NCBI GenBank assembly: GCA_002396645.1
Contig: DGYI01000066.1
Span: 304-64,303 of the forward strand
Length of the DNA stretch: 64,000 nt
Source: Firmicutes bacterium UBA5010
GTDB lineage: Bacteria > Bacillota > Clostridia > Tissierellales > Sedimentibacteraceae
Reading direction: 5' to 3'
This document shows, piece after piece, positions 17,927-25,736 of this stretch. Positions within the stretch are counted from its first letter, which is position 1. Each line of letters opens with the position of its first letter. Both the position numbers and the translations under genes were made by a program. The notes below the pieces were generated by a model, which was not told the DNA's origin, ran no database searches, and worked only from the letters and a program-made list of their open reading frames with translations.

Positions 17927-19048
17927 ATGAAAAAAACAATTCTTTTTTTACTTACGCTTGCAAGTATGATTTTCTCTTTTGCAGCATGTAGTAGTGATAT
18001 AGATGCTTCCAAGCGTACAGAAATTCCGGACACCGATAATTCCGCATCTGTCTCTAAAATCATTACAGACTTGGCGGGCAATAAAGTGGAAATCCCTGCT
18101 GTCGCAGATATTGAACACGTTGTTATTATTACACCGCCTGTTACATCGGTTTTGTTGGAGGTTATTCCCAACAAAGATATGATTGCGGGACTAAGCCCAA
18201 AAGCATTTGTCTATTCAAATGCTGATGTTATGGCAAAGCTGTTTCCGCAGTATACGAATATTGACACCACGTTTGTCGGCGACGATTTTTCTATCAATCA
18301 AGAAGCTCTTTTGCAGCTTAATCCGGATATTATTCTGTATTATGGTGAAGTACAGAAAAAAGGGCTTGAAAACATTGGTTTACCGACCATCAATCTGTTT
18401 TCGCCCAAATTGACTGACCCTAAAGATGTTACAAGTGCATGGGATAACCTGCTGCGTGAGATTTTTGAAATTGACAGCAGCGAAAACATAATTACAGAGT
18501 GGAAACATTCAGATGAAAGAGCAGCAGCCCTTTTGGACAAGCAGACTGAGGAGCCGAAACGCGCGCTTTGGGTATTCAGCAATATGAGCGGCAGTTTAGT
18601 TGTGGCCGGCAGTAGTTCTTTTGATGCTTATGCGGAAAGTTTCTTTGAAAAAGCCGGAATTGTCAATGTTGCAGCCGATACCATTAAGGGAACTGCCGAA
18701 GTCGATATGGAACAAATTTATCAATGGAACCCGGACATGATTTTTATTTTTCACAATGTTCCTGCACAGGCATATTTGAATAATACAATTAGCGGGCAAG
18801 ATTGGTCACTTTTAGATGCTTGGAAGAACAAGGAAATTTATGACATTCCTCAAACAGCCTATTCGTGGGGTGCCCCTTGTGCGGATTCACCGCTTATGCC
18901 GCTTTGGCTAATCTCAAAGGCATATCCCGAACTGCTCTCCGAAGAGGATTTTCGCGAAGAGCTTAGTGGATATTATAGTAGGCTGCATAATGTCACCTTA
19001 ACAGAAGAAGATATGAATTCCATTTTAAGCTATAGGTCAGTTAAATAG
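17927..19048 (+). CDS. Siderophore/cobalamin-type ABC substrate-binding lipoprotein
   Basis: 373 residues with a lipoprotein signal peptide ending in FAAC (lipobox Cys near residue 21) and a helical-backbone (FecB/BtuF, class III) binding fold. Visible blocks are VVIITPPVTSVLLEVIPN, NPDIILYYG and WNPDMIFIFH. It captures the iron chelate outside the cell for the FecCD permease encoded 2 bases downstream. The exact ligand is unknown. Confidence 0.88.
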   Translation: MKKTILFLLTLASMIFSFAACSSDIDASKRTEIPDTDNSASVSKIITDLAGNKVEIPAVADIEHVVIITPPVTSVLLEVIPNKDMIAGLSPKAFVYSNADVMAKLFPQYTNIDTTFVGDDFSINQEALLQLNPDIILYYGEVQKKGLENIGLPTINLFSPKLTDPKDVTSAWDNLLREIFEIDSSENIITEWKHSDERAAALLDKQTEEPKRALWVFSNMSGSLVVAGSSSFDAYAESFFEKAGIVNVAADTIKGTAEVDMEQIYQWNPDMIFIFHNVPAQAYLNNTISGQDWSLLDAWKNKEIYDIPQTAYSWGAPCADSPLMPLWLISKAYPELLSEEDFREELSGYYSRLHNVTLTEEDMNSILSYRSVK

Positions 19049-19050
19049 TC

Positions 19051-20070
19051 ATGGAGGTCAGCAGAAAAAAATACTCCGTTATCATGGCTTTGCTTGTCGC
19101 GGCTTTGATAGTGATAGCAATAGCTTCGCTTGTTTATGGTCGCTATGAAATGAGTTTTGCGGATATTTACAATGTATTTGTCAATCGATTTAACGGAATA
19201 CAAGACGATACACTTAAAATCATAGATCATGTACTTATCAATGTTCGGCTGCCGCGCATATTGTTAGCCGCATTGGTTGGAGCAGGACTATCAATATCCG
19301 GCGCAGCTCTTCAAGGAACATTTCAAAATCCACTTGTCAGTCCTGACCTTTTGGGTGTGTGTGCCGGGGCGGGGGTTGGAGCTGCATTGAGCATACTGCT
19401 ATTTTCTGATAATACCATGCTGATGTCCGTATTACCTTTCATTTTTGGAATATGCAGTATTTTACTTGTATTTTTTCTGGCAAAAACAGGGAGTCAAACA
19501 GGAACTTTATCCTTGGTATTAGCCGGCATTATCGTATCATCAATCTTCAATGCTTTAACTTCTCTTGTAAAATATGTTGCTGATACTGGAGACAAACTGC
19601 CTGCTATTACATACTGGCTTATGGGAAGCTTTTCAAATACATCCTATATGCAGCTAAAAATTGCAATCATTCCGGCGACAGTAGGAATAATCGGACTACT
19701 GGCCCTGAGATGGAAAATTAATATTCTTTCTCTTGGTGATGAAGATGCTTATACAATGGGGATTAATCCCGGACGCACCCGTTGGCTGATTATTTTTTTC
19801 GCAACATTGGTGACATCTGCTTGTGTCACCGTATCAGGTGTAATTGGCTGGATTGGTCTTGTTATTCCCCATATATGCCGCAGAATAGCAGGAGTCAATC
19901 ATGGAAAGCTACTCCCCGTATCCTGTTTATTGGGGGCGGCCTTTATGATATTGGTGGACACTCTTGCAAGAAATCTAACAACAGCGGAAATTCCTATTGG
20001 CATTTTGACTGCTTTGATTGGTGCTCCGTTTTTCGCTGTTATATATGGGCGCACGAAAGGAGGGTCTTAA
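19051..20070 (+). CDS. FecCD family ABC permease
   Basis: A 339-residue integral membrane permease. The N-terminal block VRLPRILLAALVGAGLSISGAALQ and the C-terminal coupling block IGLVIPHICRRIAG are hallmarks of BtuC/FecCD proteins. The gene is translationally coupled to the binding protein (2-base gap) and its stop overlaps the ATG of the ATPase. It should form a homodimer, as only one permease is encoded. Its ATPase partner is interrupted. Confidence 0.93.
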   Translation: MEVSRKKYSVIMALLVAALIVIAIASLVYGRYEMSFADIYNVFVNRFNGIQDDTLKIIDHVLINVRLPRILLAALVGAGLSISGAALQGTFQNPLVSPDLLGVCAGAGVGAALSILLFSDNTMLMSVLPFIFGICSILLVFFLAKTGSQTGTLSLVLAGIIVSSIFNALTSLVKYVADTGDKLPAITYWLMGSFSNTSYMQLKIAIIPATVGIIGLLALRWKINILSLGDEDAYTMGINPGRTRWLIIFFATLVTSACVTVSGVIGWIGLVIPHICRRIAGVNHGKLLPVSCLLGAAFMILVDTLARNLTTAEIPIGILTALIGAPFFAVIYGRTKGGS

Positions 20071-20264
20071 TGCTATTGGAAGTGACAAATGGTTCTTTTT
20101 ACTATAACAAGGAATCTCCTATACTGCAAAATGTTAATTTCAAAATGAGTAATGGCGAAATTATGGCTGTCATGGGGCGTAATGGTATTGGTAAGACCAC
20201 GTTGATAAAGTGTATCGCAGGTATTTTGTCGTGGAAAGAAGGCTATTCATCCGTTGCAGGATAA
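20070..20264 (+). pseudogene. FecE-type ABC ATPase, N-terminal fragment (interrupted by element)
   Basis: Sixty-four codons beginning at ATG 20070, which overlaps the permease stop. The fragment contains the A-loop region and Walker A GRNGIGKTTL. After GYSSVAG the frame meets TAA at 20262, the first bases of an inserted element. The rest of the same protein begins at 36672. Joining base 20261 to 36672 gives an uninterrupted 258-residue ATPase, a normal length for this family. In the integrated state this importer lacks a complete ATPase of its own. Confidence 0.93.
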
Positions 20265-20278
20265 GAACGTAATAAAAA
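20260..20278 (+). repeat. attL: GA core and left terminal inverted repeat
   Basis: GA at 20260-20261 is the probable crossover dinucleotide. After TAAG comes AACGTAATAAAAA, the exact reverse complement of 36653-36665. Confidence 0.8.
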
Positions 20279-20302
20279 GAGACCCTTATATATCAACACT
20301 TT

Positions 20303-20327
20303 CAGCCAGTTAGCAGGCTGTTTTTTT
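20303..20327 (+). terminator. Terminator at left end of element
   Basis: CAGCC/GGCTG stem followed by seven T. It would stop read-through from the host operon into the element. Confidence 0.7.
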
Positions 20328-20435
20328 ATATCTTTCTTCTGTTTTATCAGATGTAGTTCAAAACAAAAAAGAGACTTGCATTCTATCCTCTGAAGAGTTA
20401 ACATGTCCCTAATTTAAAGATTGGGTGGTGATAAC

Positions 20436-20702
20436 TTGAATGAATTACAGGAACTATATAATAATGCAAGTTCTTATACTGAAAGATTTGGGTACAACTC
20501 TTCCATTGAGTGGAAAGACCTATCAGAGAAGATAACAGACTTGATAGAAGAAATATCATCTATTTTGGATGATAAGCAAAGGGAGAAGTTAGAGGAACTC
20601 AAAAGCCTTTGCATAAAGCAGACAGGGCTTGAAATTGATAGGATGTTTTTCTTTGCTTTTAAGTGTGGAGCAACTTTGATTATGGATATAAAAAATGAAT
20701 AG
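20436..20702 (+). CDS. Small hypothetical protein (DUF6809-like)
   Basis: An 88-residue acidic, helical protein starting at TTG 20436, preceded by GGGTGGTGA. Its pattern (ELYNNASSYTERF at the N terminus, a charged middle helix, a C-terminal FAFKCGATLIMDI) resembles small proteins common in Firmicute mobile elements (DUF6809-like, not certain). It lies alone between two terminators. Confidence 0.5.
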   Translation: MNELQELYNNASSYTERFGYNSSIEWKDLSEKITDLIEEISSILDDKQREKLEELKSLCIKQTGLEIDRMFFFAFKCGATLIMDIKNE

Positions 20703-20717
20703 GAAAGCTATATAAAA

Positions 20718-20760
20718 TAGCACTCCCTTTTAACTTCGGGAGTGCTATAATTATTTTTTG
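20718..20760 (+). terminator. Bidirectional-type terminator
   Basis: TAGCACTCCC/GGGAGTGCTA stem with a T-rich 3' side. It lies between the small hypothetical gene (+) and the converging XRE gene (-). Confidence 0.8.
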
Positions 20761-20800
20761 ATTTTAGACGATATAATTAAAAGATAAGTTTTATTGAGAA

Positions 20801-21049
20801 TTAGTCTATATCAAGAAGTTTGGAGGGTGGTACTTCTAAAGCCTGTGCTATTGCAAGCAAGGTACTTAGGGAAAAACTCATAGCCATATTGGGAGCCTCA
20901 ATTTGAGATAAAAAGCCCACAGATATTCCTGATTTTTCTGCTAATTGGTTTTGTGTCATAGCCCTTTGCCTTCTAAGATAGCCTATTTTTAAACCAATTT
21001 CTATAATCTCATCTCTAAATTTATCTGAATTACTGTTTTTTGTACCCAT
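20801..21049 (-). CDS. XRE family helix-turn-helix regulator
   Basis: An 82-residue protein that is essentially one HTH_3 domain: GYLRRQRAMTQNQLAEKSGI followed by SVGFLSQIEAPNM. The start at 21049 follows GAGGTGAG. It is divergent from the secreted protein gene, whose promoter lies in the shared interval, so it probably controls that gene and itself. The IEAPNM segment also occurs in a host XRE protein at 56787-57041. Confidence 0.85.
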   Translation of the reverse strand: MGTKNSNSDKFRDEIIEIGLKIGYLRRQRAMTQNQLAEKSGISVGFLSQIEAPNMAMSFSLSTLLAIAQALEVPPSKLLDID

Positions 21050-21076
21050 TTTCTCACCTCTATTTATTTTAACAGG

Positions 21077-21132
21077 TTGAAAATGGAAGATTAACATGGT
21101 ATAATATAGGGGTTACTGTCTTCTATACAGTA
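21077..21132 (+). promoter_or_regulatory. Promoter and palindromic operator for the secreted protein gene
   Basis: TTGAAA (21077-21082), 17 bases, TATAAT (21100-21105). A palindrome TACTGT-N7-ACAGTA follows at 21114-21132, a good candidate site for the divergent XRE protein. Confidence 0.65.
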
Positions 21133-21186
21133 TAAAAAATATATAACACAGCAATTACTAAATATAATCAAAAAAGGAGCAAAAAA

Positions 21187-22878
21187 ATGAAAAAACTACT
21201 TTCAACAATTCTAGCATTTGCAATGGTCTTTTCCCTGTCCACCACAGCATTTGCAGCCAGTTCACTACCATTTACAGATAGTGATTATCTAAGAGAAGAT
21301 TTTGGTGCTAAGGATTATAGTGAATATGTAACAGATTCTATTAATTTACAAGGTTCTGATTTTCCTGCAGGCACTATTGTTATTGCAGCAGAAGCAGAAA
21401 ACATGGGTAAAAGGATTGGTTCTAATCCTAATCCAACCAAAGCAAATATTCCAGAGGGTATTGTGATTTTTGGTGGAAGTGCTTTTATGGCAAGAGGATT
21501 AGGTGATGATAGTGTAGATTTCAGCAAGTACACTAATTTGAAGTATATTGGTAACTTTGCATTTTCAAAGAATAGTTTCACAAGTGCAGACCTTACTAAT
21601 ACAAAGGTAGTTCGTATTGGTGCAACTTCTTTTGCAGGCAATAAAAATCTAAAGACCTTTATTGCACCTTCAACCTTAAAGCGTATTGATGATAGTGCAT
21701 TTGAAATGGTCAAGTTCAGCAAGTTTACCTTGAATGAGGGTCTTGAATATTTAGGTTATTTGGGTTTAGGTTTCAATAGTCCAGTAATCACACTTCCTTC
21801 AACTTTAACTTATATCAGTAATTCAAATGCAGAGAATGGTAGAACATTTATTGTAATAAAGGGTAGTTATGCAGAGGAATGGTGTAAGAGCGTAGGTGCA
21901 ACCTACACATATACAGACAGCACTTCCCCAACCACTCCAACAGACCCAACCACTCCATCCACCACTTTCCCAACAATGGAGTACACCAAACAAATTGGTC
22001 CAGTAACCTTTTCCAACTATGTATCTCATAAGGATATTACCCCTTTGGATGCAAATGGTAAGACAATCAATGCTATTTGGGTAAAAATCAGTGACAAGGG
22101 TTCAATGAGAGCAGACAAGGACAATACAGAGTTCAAGTATCATTATTCAGAGCCTTGGAATACAACAAATGAGTTGGATGTTGGTAGAACAGATAACACA
22201 TTTGGTTCAGGTCATTGGTCACTATCACAAAGGGGTGTAACGCCATACGCAACCACAAAATCCAATGGAACTTGGAGCAAGGGTTTAACTTGGCAGTTCA
22301 ACTATAACGCTCAATATACTAACCAGAACAGCTTTGACATTACAGTAGAGCAAGGTGGTCAGAAGTATTACTATGCAGTAACAGTAGTAACAGATAAACC
22401 AACCCAAACAACCCCAACAACCCCAACCAACCCAACAACCCCAGCAACAAAAGCCACAGCCAACCCAACCAACTCAAAGGTAATGGTGAATGGTAAAGCA
22501 GTAGCCTTTGATGCTTATAATATCAACAACAATAACTATTTCAAGTTGAGGGATGTTGCACAGATTATCAGGGGTACAGATAAGCAGTTTAATGTTACCT
22601 GGGATGGTACAAAGAATGCGATTAACCTTATTTCAAATACAGCCTATGAAAGCACAGGTGGGGAACTTGCTCTTGGAGATGGTCAGAGCAAACAATCTAC
22701 CCTTAGTACCTCAACTATCTACAAAGATGGTGCAGAAGTTACATTGACAGCCTATAATATCAATGGCAACAATTATTTCAAGTTGAGGGATTTAGGACAA
22801 GTATTTAATTTTAGCGTAACTTGGGATGGTGCTAATAACGCAGTTGTTATTGATACCACTCAGGATTATACAGAATAA
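21187..22878 (+). CDS. Secreted leucine-rich-repeat protein with twin stalk domains
   Basis: 563 residues with a Sec signal peptide (cleavage near TAFA-AS, residue about 23). BspA/LRR_5-type repeats follow (about 80-230, with LKYIGNFAF, VVRIGATSFAG, LKRIDDSAF). Then come a Thr/Pro linker, a middle domain of unknown type (about 260-395), a second Thr/Pro linker, and two tandem copper-amine-oxidase-N-like stalk domains. The copies share YFKLRD and VTWDG (NNYFKLRDVAQ and NNYFKLRDLGQ). There is no LPXTG or lipobox. It is probably secreted or wall-associated and may mediate adhesion. It is unusual cargo for an integrative element. Confidence 0.8.
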   Translation: MKKLLSTILAFAMVFSLSTTAFAASSLPFTDSDYLREDFGAKDYSEYVTDSINLQGSDFPAGTIVIAAEAENMGKRIGSNPNPTKANIPEGIVIFGGSAFMARGLGDDSVDFSKYTNLKYIGNFAFSKNSFTSADLTNTKVVRIGATSFAGNKNLKTFIAPSTLKRIDDSAFEMVKFSKFTLNEGLEYLGYLGLGFNSPVITLPSTLTYISNSNAENGRTFIVIKGSYAEEWCKSVGATYTYTDSTSPTTPTDPTTPSTTFPTMEYTKQIGPVTFSNYVSHKDITPLDANGKTINAIWVKISDKGSMRADKDNTEFKYHYSEPWNTTNELDVGRTDNTFGSGHWSLSQRGVTPYATTKSNGTWSKGLTWQFNYNAQYTNQNSFDITVEQGGQKYYYAVTVVTDKPTQTTPTTPTNPTTPATKATANPTNSKVMVNGKAVAFDAYNINNNNYFKLRDVAQIIRGTDKQFNVTWDGTKNAINLISNTAYESTGGELALGDGQSKQSTLSTSTIYKDGAEVTLTAYNINGNNYFKLRDLGQVFNFSVTWDGANNAVVIDTTQDYTE

Positions 22879-22893
22879 CATATTTAATCATTC

Positions 22894-22926
22894 GGGGAAG
22901 GCTGCGACCGGCAGCCTTCCCCTTTT
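22894..22926 (+). terminator. Strong terminator after the secreted protein gene
   Basis: GGGGAAGGCTGC and GCAGCCTTCCCC form a perfect 12-bp stem with a 5-base loop, then TTTT. The rest of 22927-23186 holds no gene that I can support. Confidence 0.9.
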
Positions 22927-23186
22927 ACCGGAATAATTTATCCTGCACTTTTCAAAAATGGGTTTCTCAAAAATCACCATTCAAAACTCATTTTTTCAGA
23001 AAGTATCTCTAAAGCCTGTAATCCCAACAAAAGGGAAAGGTCTTAATTTTTCCATAAGGGGAGCAGTTCAGAAAATCATATCCTATATAGGTTTTTCGTA
23101 AATCTCAATGATGGATTTTTTCAGTTTTTTGCTCATTAAAAAATCTGTCACCACTATTTAGCAATGACAGATTTTTAAGATTAAAA

Positions 23187-23846
23187 TTATCCTGTTTTTT
23201 CTTCAACAAACATTCTTGTATTGCAGTCCAGACAAGCAATATTGACTTCCTTAGTTGCTCTGACACTATTCCCGCATACTCTACATAAGTATTTTCTTGT
23301 AGAACTTTTGGGTTTACCTGTATCAGCACCACCAGAAGAAGAACCAGAGCCATTATCCCCACCAGAACCATTAGAACCAGATACTCTATAACCCCCATTC
23401 CTTGCAAGGTTTACATTTTCCCATCCTTGCATATTGATTAAATCCATAAGCATTAGAGAAGGATGAGTGATACTAAAACCTATTCTACTATCATAGTCAA
23501 GCACCAGACCCCTGCACTCAGCCTCATTCTTAAATCTTTTGTTATGATAGACATTGCCCCTTGAAGTGTCCTTTATCCCTTTCATATCACAATAATGGTG
23601 AACCATTTCATGAAGCAATGTTGCAATTACGTTACCAATTTTTCTATTCAAGGTTTCTGCTCCTATGTTGATTTCCCTATATCCTGTGCTTTCTTCCTTC
23701 CAAGCATCCCAAGTAGTGTAGTGGCCAAAGGCTTTTGGACTGGATTGTATTGTAATGACCACTTTAGACAACTCATTATCAAAAAACTTCTCATTTAAGA
23801 CCTGATACGCATTTTCTAAAAATGCTGTAATTTCACTAATTAGCAT
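23187..23846 (-). CDS. SprT-like zinc metalloprotease with C-terminal zinc ribbon
   Basis: 219 residues. The N-terminal SprT-like domain contains the zinc motif HEMVHHY (HExxH) near residue 79 and a downstream acidic/His segment. A Gly/Ser linker (about 157-172) joins it to a zinc ribbon, CRVCG-x13-CLDC. Eukaryotic SPRTN relatives cut DNA-protein crosslinks; bacterial and phage members are little studied. A role protecting or processing the element's own replication or recombination complexes is possible but is inference. Confidence 0.85.
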   Translation of the reverse strand: MLISEITAFLENAYQVLNEKFFDNELSKVVITIQSSPKAFGHYTTWDAWKEESTGYREINIGAETLNRKIGNVIATLLHEMVHHYCDMKGIKDTSRGNVYHNKRFKNEAECRGLVLDYDSRIGFSITHPSLMLMDLINMQGWENVNLARNGGYRVSGSNGSGGDNGSGSSSGGADTGKPKSSTRKYLCRVCGNSVRATKEVNIACLDCNTRMFVEEKTG

Positions 23847-23927
23847 TTTGAAAAACCCCCTTTTGAATTGTGTATAACAAAAGATAGATTTTTCTGTCCA
23901 AGTCCTATCAACATATGTCCATTATGA

Positions 23928-24042
23928 AGATAGCCCCGCGCCGGATCCGGCGCGGGGCTATCTGTCTTAATCTTCTTATAAACTGCATGGGTATGACCCA
24001 TTGTCTTCAATGGTTATAAAAGAAGTCTACTCTTTTATAACC
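23928..24042. repeat. Cluster of three perfect inverted repeats
   Basis: The first is a 36-bp perfect palindrome at 23928-23963, centred on a GGATCC core with GCCCCGCGCC arms. The second is ATGGGT-ATG-ACCCAT at 23987-24001. The third is GGTTATAAAAGA/TCTTTTATAACC at 24012-24042. They lie between two minus-strand genes. They may be terminators, or a structured region used in replication. Confidence 0.75.
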
Positions 24043-24107
24043 ACTGTCTTTTCCTTTTAGAAACATAGTGAAAAGTTTTATAATTTATGTTCAGAATGCT
24101 GGTTTTG

Positions 24108-24854
24108 CTACCTTAAAATATACCCCTCTCCCTCAAGGTAAAAATAATATTTACCATTTTTATAGTAATATCCTTCTTCCTCTGCTGGATAATATCCATC
24201 CTCATTGGGGATGGTGGTGTATTTCATAATCTCTTGTTTCTCATTATTTGCATAGAGCATAGCATATCTTTTCTTGTATTCAGAAAGATAGTTCAGCAAT
24301 CTAAAAGAAAAGAAGGTATCAGCCTGTTCATGAGATAGAGCAGTCCTCTTTTTAAGGGAAGGAAGGTTATCCTCATTGCAGGTGTTAAGGTCCTTGTCAG
24401 AAGTCAGGTAATAATTATCAGCATTACGAGATACATAATAGGCTATCTCATTAAACAGCCCATTTTCTGTTTCTATATCTTCCTCTTGAAAGATAGTGTT
24501 AATCAGATAGAGCAGATAGGCATAATCCTCCCTGCCATTGGTTGCCTCATTCTTTAAGGTTCTTAGAGTTCTTAAAACCTGTGAGGATAGACCAATTTCA
24601 TTAAACAGGTCTTCATCGGTTTTATTCGGTTGTAAATCCTTACCTATTAAATAATCGCAGCTTACCCCAAAGAAATCTGCTATATCCTTACAAACATTTA
24701 TATTAGGCATAGATTCACAGGCCAAATAATTTGATATGGACTGTCTGGAAATATCAACTGCTTTTGATAGGTCTATAATAGATACATCCCTTTTCTCCAT
24801 AAGTTCAGTTAATCTATCAGTAAATAACTGATTAAAGTTCTTTTTCTTAGCCAT
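24108..24854 (-). CDS. XRE family repressor, probable master regulator of the element
   Basis: 248 residues. The N-terminal HTH_3 domain (about 12-70: SIIDLSKAVDISRQSISNYLACESMPNINVCKDIADFFGV) is followed by a long acidic, Tyr-rich C-terminal region of unknown fold ending EEEGYYYKNGKYYFYLEGEGYIL. It is divergent from the 25184 gene and the replication genes. Three copies of TTAAATTATTT lie in the shared control region. The layout is that of a phage-type repressor; no LexA-like autoprotease motif was seen. Confidence 0.8.
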   Translation of the reverse strand: MAKKKNFNQLFTDRLTELMEKRDVSIIDLSKAVDISRQSISNYLACESMPNINVCKDIADFFGVSCDYLIGKDLQPNKTDEDLFNEIGLSSQVLRTLRTLKNEATNGREDYAYLLYLINTIFQEEDIETENGLFNEIAYYVSRNADNYYLTSDKDLNTCNEDNLPSLKKRTALSHEQADTFFSFRLLNYLSEYKKRYAMLYANNEKQEIMKYTTIPNEDGYYPAEEEGYYYKNGKYYFYLEGEGYILR

Positions 24855-24869
24855 AATGCACTTCCTTTA

Positions 24870-25037
24870 TTAAATTATTTTAATTGTTGCATCTATAATA
24901 CTAAATAAAAAGCACAAAGTCAAGATAAAATTAAAATAAATTAAATTATTTAAAAATGTTTTAAAATATTTTTGCGTTATCTATTGACAGATACGAAAAG
25001 GTGTGTTATATTAAGTTCATAAGGTTAAATTATTTTG
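24870..25037. promoter_or_regulatory. Divergent control region with three TTAAATTATTT boxes and a consensus promoter
   Basis: The boxes start at 24870, 24941 and 25025. The forward promoter is TTGACA (24984-24989), 17 bases, TATATT (25007-25012). The boxes bracket this promoter and the repressor start, so they are candidate operators of the XRE protein. Confidence 0.6.
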
Positions 25038-25080
25038 TATAGAACATTAGAAAAACCAAATAACTTGCATAATTAAAGCA

Positions 25081-25146
25081 GGACTATATAGGCAGCACAG
25101 GATGGTATGTAAATGTGGGTTCAACTCCCACTGCTGTCAGGGGTCC
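25081..25146 (+). ncRNA. tRNA-like (acceptor plus T-arm) structure in the leader of the next gene
   Basis: GGCAGCA (25091-25097) pairs with TGCTGTC (25132-25138) as a 7-bp acceptor-like stem with one G-U pair. Directly stacked on it is a canonical T arm, GTGGG-TTCAACT-CCCAC (25115-25131). Only 17 bases replace the D and anticodon arms, and no CCA follows. GGACT/GGTCC can extend the helix outward (25081-25085 with 25142-25146). It lies downstream of the promoter at 24984 and about 40 bases before the start of the next gene. Confidence 0.4.
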
Positions 25147-25183
25147 TTAGGGACTACTAATAAAATAAAGGGGGATTAATTTA

Positions 25184-25669
25184 ATGAAAATTAATTCACA
25201 AAAAGATGTTATTGCAGTTGCTTTAGAGGCAGAAGTAGAAAGAGGTCCACTTACGGTAATGGCTACAGCAGAAAAAGAGGTTGGTTGTAACAATTTGCTA
25301 TTTGAAATCACTTTGTCTGACCCTGACGATATTAGGGGCATTGTTTGCGATACAACTATAGTAAAAGATTTAGATTTTACAGAAGAAGCATTGACTACAT
25401 ATACCTTGAGGGTTTTAGAAGAAAAAGGTGATGATTTTGCAGATATGTATTATAGGCTAACTGGCCCAGGAAGCACCTTAGACCATGATACAGAAGTTGA
25501 AAATGGGGTCCAGACAGATACATTGACTGCTAATATTCCCTTTTCTGTCATTGGTTATGACATTACTAACGAATTAGACCTGTGGGGTGCTGATTGGATG
25601 AACGCTTATCTTGATACTAATAACCACGTTCTCACAGTTACCTATGAGCATGAGATACCTATTGCATAA
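25184..25669 (+). CDS. Hypothetical acidic protein, first gene of element's early operon
   Basis: A 161-residue soluble, acidic protein with no motif I recognise. The start follows AAGGGGGATT. It has a mixed alpha/beta composition and no cysteine cluster or membrane segment. The promoter at 24984 and the tRNA-like leader precede it, and the 25737 gene and the primase-helicase follow in the same direction, suggesting a role in replication or its control. Confidence 0.6.
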   Translation: MKINSQKDVIAVALEAEVERGPLTVMATAEKEVGCNNLLFEITLSDPDDIRGIVCDTTIVKDLDFTEEALTTYTLRVLEEKGDDFADMYYRLTGPGSTLDHDTEVENGVQTDTLTANIPFSVIGYDITNELDLWGADWMNAYLDTNNHVLTVTYEHEIPIA

Positions 25670-25687
25670 AGAACAAATAGTAAGATA

Positions 25688-25709
25688 CGGGGCGGCCAGC
25701 GCCGCCCCG
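25688..25709 (+). repeat. GC-rich hairpin without T tract
   Basis: CGGGGCGGC-CAGC-GCCGCCCCG, a perfect 9-bp stem between two co-directional genes. It shares CCGCCCCGCT with the hairpin at 33320-33338, which has a similar context. It lacks the T run of a normal terminator. Confidence 0.75.
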
Positions 25710-25736
25710 CTGATAAAGAAAGTGAGGATTTATATA

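Noticed and set aside
23105..23407. Open frame overlapping the 3' part of the SprT-like gene
   Set aside because: It is an off-frame reading of the SprT-like gene, which has clear catalytic motifs in the other frame.
25091..25138. A complete tRNA gene
   Set aside because: No D arm, anticodon arm or CCA; only acceptor and T-arm features are present, so it was listed as tRNA-like.
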